A DNA stretch of 64,000 nt from Abelmoschus esculentus (taxonomy: Eukaryota > Streptophyta > Magnoliopsida > Malvales > Malvaceae). Each line of letters starts with the position of its first letter. Position 1 is the first letter of the stretch. Shown in pieces: positions 57,340 to 64,000 of this stretch. The notes beneath the pieces were generated by a model, which was not told the DNA's origin, ran no database searches, and was given only the letters and a program-made list of their open reading frames with translations. The stretch spans positions 2,740,501 to 2,804,500 of the forward strand of contig JAUCBN010000013.1 in assembly GCA_035048815.1 (NCBI GenBank). The letters are read 5' to 3'. The position numbers were made by a program, and so were the translations under genes.

Positions 57340-57633
57340 GTGACAGGAATTTTAATTCATTTCCTATTTGGTCGTAGGTTTTTAAGCACACCTGAGAACT
57401 CATCTGCAGCTGTCTCTGGTAGAAGATCTATGAAGCATGACTCAGATGCAAGATCAATTTCAAATAAATGCAATGGGCTACCGTCAGAATCTTCTATGAA
57501 ACAGACAACTCTTCATTTCAATAACGTGAAAGATTGTAGGGGTTTGCTTAATCTTCTATGTTGGATGCCAAAAGGATATTTGAGTTCAAAATCATTCTCC
57601 AAGCTAGTAACTTGCGTCCTCCACCTTGACCGG
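57340..57633 (+). other. Possible orphan exon
   Basis: Open frame of about 98 codons (RRFLSTPENSSAAVSGRRSM.., HFNNVKDCRGLLNLLCW..) that ends at CTTGACCG followed by a perfect GTGAGT splice donor at 57634. The composition looks protein-like, but I do not recognise a family and could not find a matching next exon. It may be a gene remnant. Confidence 0.3.
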
Positions 57634-57639
57634 TGAGTT

Positions 57640-58492
57640 TTGGTGTTGACATATACCAGATTCATTTCTTTGTTGATTGATCTTTGAATGTATTAGTCTA
57701 TAATACATGTACTAAGAACATGTCTTGTATCATGTTATATTTATCGATTATGTGCAAGTACAAAAGATTTTAGGATTTCAAGTGCTTTTTATTTTAAAAA
57801 ACTATCATTACCATCAATCAGTTTGTCTAGTAGGATGAAGCAGTAAATTTCCTCAAATAGTAACCAATGAAAGCTATTTACTAATTTTTTAAGACATTGG
57901 ATTATAAATTCTAGGATTAATCATGTTTCCTACTAACAAATTCCTTGGTGCTTGCTATGCATGTCATTGAACATCCCCCTTTCCTTTGTTAAATGTTTAT
58001 TTTCTTTTGTAATGCCAGACCATTCCCAGACAGCAGCATTTCCAAGAGTTAACCTTTCTGCAAAAGTTGCTCTTTTTCTTCCTCATACAGTAAAGACTTA
58101 TCTTGTTCAAGCTTTCTCTCAAGCCTTTTCCGGATAAAGTAATATTCAGACAAAGTTCTCAACGATGATTCAAACGTTTGAATTTGGTGCAACAGAATAA
58201 TAAAAGATTTGTATACCCAATTTTCTGAAACAAACAAGAACAAACATTTTTGATGGAGGTTTTCAGCATCACTTGTACGTTTAAAACCCTACCAAGAAGA
58301 CAACACGACAAATGTGAACAAACCTACTTGTATTTCAACACTTCTGTTTCAATGAGGTCCCACAAATGCCAAGTTCAGAAACCTAACTCCAACAAGTTCA
58401 GACAGGTAAATTCAGAAAAATCAACGGTCCAAAAGTACCCTGGCTCAACCTAAGCTGTGAACCACAAAAACCAGACACACACCTTTTTTTGC
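57640..58492. other. Unassigned region with a charged minus-strand frame
   Basis: The minus-strand frame at 58049-58243 encodes a charged, coiled-coil-like stretch (YYFIRKRLERKLEQDK.., YEEEKEQLLQKG). No family recognised and no gene model supported. Confidence 0.25.
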
Positions 58493-58500
58493 TATAAATA
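58493..58500 (+). promoter_or_regulatory. TATA box of the small membrane-protein gene
   Basis: TATAAATA 54 bp upstream of the ATG at 58554. Confidence 0.6.
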
Positions 58501-58553
58501 GACTCTTTAGTCTTCAGTTCACACACCAGAAATACAAACAGACATATTCTTTA

Positions 58554-58940
58554 ATGGCCAACTACGGAAGAAAAGACTCCATCTTTGATTCATTCTCTTT
58601 AAGCCCTCTGCCTTATCCAGTTCTGCTAATCCTAGCTCTCACATCCATCTTTCTTGGAATATCAAGCTACATTAGCTACGAATCAGCTGTGGAATCTGCA
58701 GAACAGCAAATGAGTTGGGTACTTTTCGCCACACCAGTAGTTTTAATTTTCTTGGCACGATGACTGTCGTCTGTGGATGTTTCTGGTATGCTGTTTGGTT
58801 CATCGGCGTATGAACATATCCGCCGGATGCATCACCATCCTTCGGAAGGTACGTCGCCGTGGGCGGTGGCTGGTTTTATTGTGCTGCTGTTAGTCCTGTT
58901 GCAGTACCAGTCGATTTTTCGTGAGAGCTGGCTGGTATGA
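58554..58940 (+). pseudogene. Small two-segment membrane protein with in-frame TGA
   Basis: From 58554 the frame runs MANYGRKDSIFDSFSLSPLP, helix PVLLILALTSIFLGISSYI, then ..SWVLFATPVVLIFLAR, a TGA at 58761-58763, and in the same frame LSSVDVSGMLFGSS, YEHIRRMHHHPSEGTSPWAV, helix AGFIVLLLLVLLQYQSIF and RESWLV to a second stop at 58938. Plant homologues I recall are uncharacterised membrane proteins reading through here with Trp, so TGG to TGA is the likely lesion. A TATA box is in place and the downstream half keeps its coding character, so the stop looks recent, or is a sequencing error or allele. Function unknown. Confidence 0.75.
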
Positions 58941-59149
58941 TCTTTATATGTAGCAGTAGCAGACTAGCAGTAGTAGTATAGTTGGTGTTGGGATTTTCTT
59001 TTGTTTTAATGTTTTTTTTCCTTGTTAGATCCAAGTTGATATGTATGTTGATAACAGTTTATGTAAGATTGGGATTGGTTTTGCTTAGCAGATAGTTTCT
59101 TATGGATGAAGAATAATATATTTATTTCATTAATTTTTTTAATTCATTT
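58941..59149. other. 3' flank of the membrane-protein gene
   Basis: Likely 3' UTR and AT-rich DNA. No further gene. Confidence 0.4.
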
Positions 59150-59288
59150 TTTTTTTACTAAGTGAATCTTCAATAATTTTTATCTAGTGAAAATTCACTT
59201 GGTAAATTTTTTTTAAAAGTTAATGAAATGATTTGATCGGTTGGTCACATGAATGACGTAATAAAAATGACCCATAATATAATTTCTC
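59150..59288. mobile_element. Partial copy of the 49992 MITE family
   Basis: Ends ..GACCCATAATATAATTTCTC, which reversed is GAGAAATTATATTATGGGTC, and contains GGTTGGTCACATGAATGACGT and AAAATTCACTT blocks shared with 49992-50188. The left terminal repeat is not found. Confidence 0.6.
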
Positions 59289-60490
59289 ATAAGTTACATA
59301 AATATGGTTTTAGTAATTAATAGGTTATTTTTCTTCTAAAATTTATATACAAATTACTCTATTAAAAAAAATATTACAAACAATCAAACAAAGGTTGGGT
59401 GTAAGAGCAAGTCACAGTGCTCTTGTATTTTTTAAGGAGGGAATTCGATTTCAAACCTTAAAACCAACATTAAAATATAACTTCAAATCTTGAATATCGA
59501 TATTTTTTATATATTTTACATAAAAAATTATTCTTAAGTAGTGAGATTTGTTTAATACTATGTCAACTAAATGACCTCTTTGTAAGTGACAGTTGTGTCA
59601 ATTAAATAACAGTGCCAGTTTACCCTAGTTTATTTACCTTCCATGACACTACAAAAAACAAGTCAAAAAAGTGGCACCGTCCATCACTAGTGGTTAAAAC
59701 CAACGTCCATTTCCAATCTTTATCTGCCAAAATGGTACTTGATAGGCGATTCTCAATTTGTACACCAAATGAAACGTGGTTTGCATATTTGAAGCATTTG
59801 TGTCGGATTTTAGGGTCATGACAGAGGAGGTGCCGGTGTTTTTAACCCTTCAAAATAACTGCAGTCAATCAATCATTCAAGGAATCAAACCTTACGGTGG
59901 CCAAGTGGTCCAGCATATGAACATCCATCACAAGTGCTCCGAGCCAATAGCCGGGGCGAATTCAAGTAAAAAAACATTTCTGCATCTTATTCTGCATTCG
60001 AATTCAAATAACATAGATTATAACAATTTGTAAAGGAAAATAGTCACCCAGTTCTTCAGTGATCAATAGTCAGGCTACGGTCTCTCCGAAGTTTTCAATT
60101 AATTGCATCTTTCTCGAGACTCGAATATGATATTATGATGTAGAAGAGAAAAGGGTATCTTCTCCTGGGTTCAATCCAGAATTTCAAACAAACAAATGAA
60201 GTTTAGATTAACAAATGAGAATCAAACAGTAAATATTTGGAGTGCACTATGCACTGTTTAATCAATGAGTGGAATATGTATAGTGCTGAACAGTTTAAAT
60301 GCAATTTAACTCAGCTCATTAGCAAGATATAACAGATATGTTTTCCTATTATTTTGGGGGGAAAAGGAACTCAATAAGTAATCAAAACGCCATTGGATAG
60401 CACTACAACTCATACATCACCAGGAAGCTTCAACCTGAAATAGCTTCTCGTTGTCCTTTTATTTGTTACTTGAATCCACTTTATATATAT
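59289..60490. other. Intergenic DNA and TPI 3' flank
   Basis: Short plus-strand frames at 59612-60033 are not recognised. A cysteine-containing stretch (LQNNCSQSIIQGIKPYGGQ) looks protein-like but has no partner exon. Confidence 0.35.
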
Positions 60491-63458
60491 TTACGCGGCA
60501 ACCTTTTTGGCTGTTACAGAGTTGACAATTGTAGCAAACTCGGCCCCCTACATCAAGATTAGAATGAAATCATTGGCACTGACACAACTGATTGATAATG
60601 GTATCCTAAGCACTCTTCTAGCCAAGATAGTTCCACTTTATCCATGACATTATGGAACATAATGATTAGTGGGAATATACCTTCAATGAAGCGCCACCAA
60701 CGAGAAATCCATCAATATCTTCTTGCTTTGCAAGCTCACCGCAGTTGCTTCCATTCACGGACCCTGCGAAATTAACATAGAGAATCATTAGCTTGTACAT
60801 TCATAGAACCTCCTAACTTTTCATATCATAGATTAAAAATATACTCTACATCAATGTCACACAAGTAACCACTTGTACGGGAATGGCATGATAATTTAAA
60901 CAAAACATAGAAGAATGCTATGGTATCCAAGCTACCTCCATATATGATACGTGTTTTAGATGCCACTTCCTCGGAAACATTATTTTTAAGCCAATCGCGA
61001 ACGGCCACATGTACCTCCTGAGCTTGCTGGGGAGTAGCCACTTTACCGGTCCCAATGGCCCAAATCGGCTCGTAAGCAATAACCACATTGTCCCAACTTG
61101 GTACAACATCTGCAAACGAAATCATTGGAATTTAGGTCACCGCCTTTTCATCTTCACCCTTCACAAGATAACCTAAATGATAATTATGAGGAAGGAAAGT
61201 AACAGAAACCACAAAATAGGCCAAACAAATTTACCAGCAAAAGCCTTGAGCTGCTGGAAGCATACATCAAAAGTTTTCCCTGCTTCTCTTTCTTCTAGTA
61301 ATTCACCGATACAGGCTATCACTCCAAGACCCTCACTCAGAGCATAAGCAGCTTTCTTTCCTATAAACTGAAGACAATAAATCTTCAGTCGGTACTAATT
61401 ATTTTCATATTTTTCATTAATAACCACAATCAACTATGCTCTTCAACTCCTTTCAAGAACGTGAGTCCCAAAACTTTCACCTGATCATCTTCACCAATAA
61501 TATGTCTGCGTTCAGAATGCCCAAGAATGACCCACTTGCAGCCAATATCTTTCAGTTGTTCCACGCTACAGGAAGAATCATCAGAATCATATCAAAGACA
61601 GAGACACAGTTAGGATAACTCAACCAAGCCAGTTAACACGTGTAGGTCCAAATACCCACAACAACGAAAAAACAAAGGTCAGCAAACATCTTCCAATATG
61701 TTCCCAGAACAGATTTAAACTTAACAATGATATTAGCTGAATAAGTTGAAACTTATCCACCAGCAAAAACAAGTATTCCATTAGCATCAAGGCAATAAAT
61801 GAAACAAATATTCCACTAGCATCAAGCCAAAAGGCAGTAAGTCTTCTGTCCATCATATCTCCACAAAATAACTCCAACAATGATGTGGTTTTATATTCCC
61901 AAGAAGGGGTAGAAAAGCCAATATCAATATGTTTTAGGCTACAAAAATATGAAGAATTAACTTGTTTTGCTCATAAAACAAAAGTTAGCTAACCTGATTT
62001 CTCCCGTGAAAGCCCCACCTTTTCCAATCCATGAGTTCTGAGAAGATACCTCAATCCGATCAGTTAATGAAGAACTCACCAAATCAAGATACACAAAGGG
62101 GGGTGACACAATAACATCTGTTCAACAAGCATGGATATCAGCAATCTTCATAACATTTATAACATGACATCAGTGAACCAAATGAATATAAACTACATGG
62201 CATCTAAAATGCAATAAGCAAATATAGTTAAAAGAATAAAATAATTCATTATACAAATAGCTTCCAAGAAAGCACAAGAAGTAGCATCTACGAGGCCAAG
62301 TGAAAAGTGATAGCGCCAACACCAACAGCAATATCACAATAAAAGTTAGCAAATCTTTTAGCCATAATAGATTTAATATCTCACTAAATTACAAAGCAAA
62401 GGCTGTAAATTACCAACATCACTCTCCAACTTTGCGCTGTTCAGGTCAGCAACAAGCTTTGTGATAGAGTCTTTTGTTCCATTCTACAAGAACAAAATAA
62501 ACATCATCAATAACGGAAAATGAACTAGAGAATGAATAAGATAGATATGCAAGTGTTGCTACACATGAACAAATCCCAACAACTACAGTGTGAAATCAAA
62601 ATGACAGGAAAAAAACACAAAGAATGAAATCTATTTAGGCATACAGTAACTAGAATGTCAAAAGTGGTATTTAGCAATAACAAGAGAGTATTTTGATATA
62701 CAGTAACTAGAATGACAAAATTAAGCAAAAAAAAATGAGGGGGTAAGGAAAAGAAAACAGAATCATCATTAAAAACACAACACTTTATTCAAAATTGCAA
62801 TAGTCTACTCAGGTAAAGCCATCACAAACTTAAGAGACAGGTATAGCTTAGAAAAAGATTCCACATCAGATAACCACAAAAACTTTAAAGGAAGACCTAA
62901 ATGGAGATAGAATTTTTTTTCAAAGAGTTGGCCATAGAGATTAGAGAACATAGACAACATAATATCTCAGATTAAGAGTTCTTACACATTTCCAGTTGCC
63001 CCCAACAAAGAACTGCAAATACAAGGAATAAGATTAGACGACCCAATATAGGGAAAATAATTACAATTAAATCTACAATCACAGAACTTTTACCAAACAG
63101 AATTTATAAAACTCTACTGCTTAATGCTTACAATCTTCAAAAAGACAGAAACATATTCTCAGCAAATTTGATTAATTCATTTGCTACCAAAAAAGTTGAC
63201 ATATACTTAAGCACCCTCTACTAGTTTCAATATCTATATCTTCTTATGTTCTTATATATACACATTAACGATAAAGCTGACCTTCCCAGAGCCGGCCATA
63301 GCAACAACAGCTCGGCAAGGTTTGCGAGAAGCTGAGGAACGGAGTTGAGAGTTGATGTGTTGGGCGAAAGACTGAGACCGTGCAATGAGTAAGGTGGAGC
63401 AGGAGCGGCGAAGTCCACTGAACTGAGGGAAAGACGTAGCTACCATTTCCATATCCAC
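60491..63458 (-). CDS. TPI: Triosephosphate isomerase, chloroplast type, nine exons
   Basis: Exons on minus: 63458-63282, 63012-62986, 62483-62414, 62117-61994, 61565-61481, 61367-61235, 61109-60936, 60763-60681 and 60547-60491, all GT..AG, 309 residues. Interconverts dihydroxyacetone phosphate and glyceraldehyde 3-phosphate. Catalytic residues present: Lys67 (GGNWKCNGT), His149 (GHSERR) and Glu219 (YEPIWAIGTG); phosphate loops IIYGGSVNG and FLVGGASLK intact. Residues 1 to about 53 are a Ser/Arg-rich plastid transit peptide (RSQSFAQHINSQLRSSASRK) before AVVAMAGSGK, so it acts in the Calvin cycle/plastid glycolysis. ATGs also at codons 3, 5 and 54. Exon 2 is only 27 bp. Confidence 0.95.
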
Positions 63459-63860
63459 CTGCGGCTGGTTCTTGGCTTCGGTATTTTGCTGGCAGGTGAG
63501 GAGCTTTTGAAGGGATTTTATGTTTATTTAAATCGCAGGTTGTGCTGCCAAGGATAGAGATAATATGCGATCACGCGGCTTCAAGCGAGTCTAGCACACG
63601 CTCCAGCAGAGGCGGTTGGTGAGGTGCGATGATCATAAATTAATTCGTAACCTTAGACTAAATGCAATATAAATATTTAAGGTAAATTATATAAACCACC
63701 ATTTAATTATGAATAATTATCGTTCGATAATTATATTTTTATTTTTGTTAATACGACTATATTTGATTTTTTTATTTAAATAATTAATTTATTGAGTTAA
63801 ATTAACAAAATATATGAATAATATAAATCAAATACATGATTATATAATTTTGGCTTAAGG
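63459..63860. other. TPI upstream region
   Basis: Likely promoter and 5' UTR of the TPI gene, with a TTTAAATAAA TATA-like stretch at about 63520-63530 on minus. Beyond 63650 the DNA is AT-rich. Confidence 0.4.
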
Positions 63861-64000
63861 GTCTAATAAGCCCTTAAACTTTTATAAAAAATCAATTAAG
63901 CCCTTAAATTTTTTTACACTCAATTAAGCCCTCAAACTCAAAAAAAATCAATTCAGCCTTAAACTTTTTAACACTCAATTAAGCCCTCAAACTCAAGAAA
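63861..64000. repeat. Degenerate tandem repeat at window end
   Basis: Repeating TCAATTAAGCCCTTAAACTTTTT and CTCAATTAAGCCCTCAAACTCAA modules, about 28 bp each and about 56 bp as a pair. The array continues past the window. Confidence 0.7.

Noticed and set aside
1..64000. CRISPR arrays, operons, bacterial or viral systems, tRNA genes
   Set aside because: None seen. Repeats are eukaryotic transposon-derived, genes have spliceosomal introns, and no tRNA cloverleaf was noticed.

Overview
The window is nuclear DNA from a flowering plant, most likely a eudicot outside the Brassicaceae. Genes are intron-split, intergenic DNA is AT-rich and full of plant transposable elements, there is a cluster of SAUR auxin-response genes and a chloroplast-type triosephosphate isomerase gene, and there is an XIP aquaporin, a subfamily absent from Brassicaceae and monocots. 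I cannot name the species from sequence alone.

Layout. (1) 1-18808: three near-identical head-to-tail copies of a 6562-bp unit derived from a Tat/Ogre-like Ty3/gypsy retroelement on the minus strand. The tRNA-Arg primer-binding site and LTR are visible, but no gag-pol is left. The array is already running at base 1, and the last copy keeps the outer LTR end at 18808. (2) 18809-25367: AT-rich intergenic DNA with a LINE-related repeat and a degenerate LTR-like block. (3) 25368-48176: a SAUR cluster of eleven apparently intact single-exon genes plus three broken ones. Its core is a large inverted duplication (arms about 27123-32090 and 35290-41967). Each arm carries three SAUR genes and one intact U6 snRNA gene, around a 3.2-kb spacer holding two more SAUR genes and a LINE fragment. 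Only the right arm carries a solo LTR (38536-40209, TSD ATAAG). Most SAUR promoters share a CCATGTGATY box. In the four MGFRLPRI/MGFHLPRI-type genes a TGTCTC auxin-response core lies exactly 12 bp downstream of that box. (4) 46481-47345: nuclear copy of chloroplast ndhF, split by a 527-bp hAT-type MITE with an 8-bp target duplication. (5) 48177-50990: AT-rich DNA with a small MITE. (6) 50991-54398: a five-exon EF-hand protein gene on plus and a three-exon XIP aquaporin gene on minus, converging. (7) 54663-58500: a CACTA transposon end with a WPP-domain pseudogene beside it, a neutral/alkaline invertase pseudogene fragment, and unexplained ORFs. (8) 58554-58940: a small two-segment membrane-protein gene broken by one in-frame TGA. 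(9) 60491-63458: a complete nine-exon plastid triosephosphate isomerase gene on minus.

Function. SAUR proteins promote auxin-dependent cell expansion, in well-studied members by restraining PP2C-D phosphatases and so activating plasma-membrane H+-ATPases. The cluster grew by local tandem and inverted duplication, with decay of some copies. The EF-hand, XIP and TPI genes appear to be independent neighbours.

Limits. Exon borders come from reading splice sites and family conservation by eye. Duplication and element boundaries are accurate to a few bases where a TSD is given, otherwise to tens of bases.
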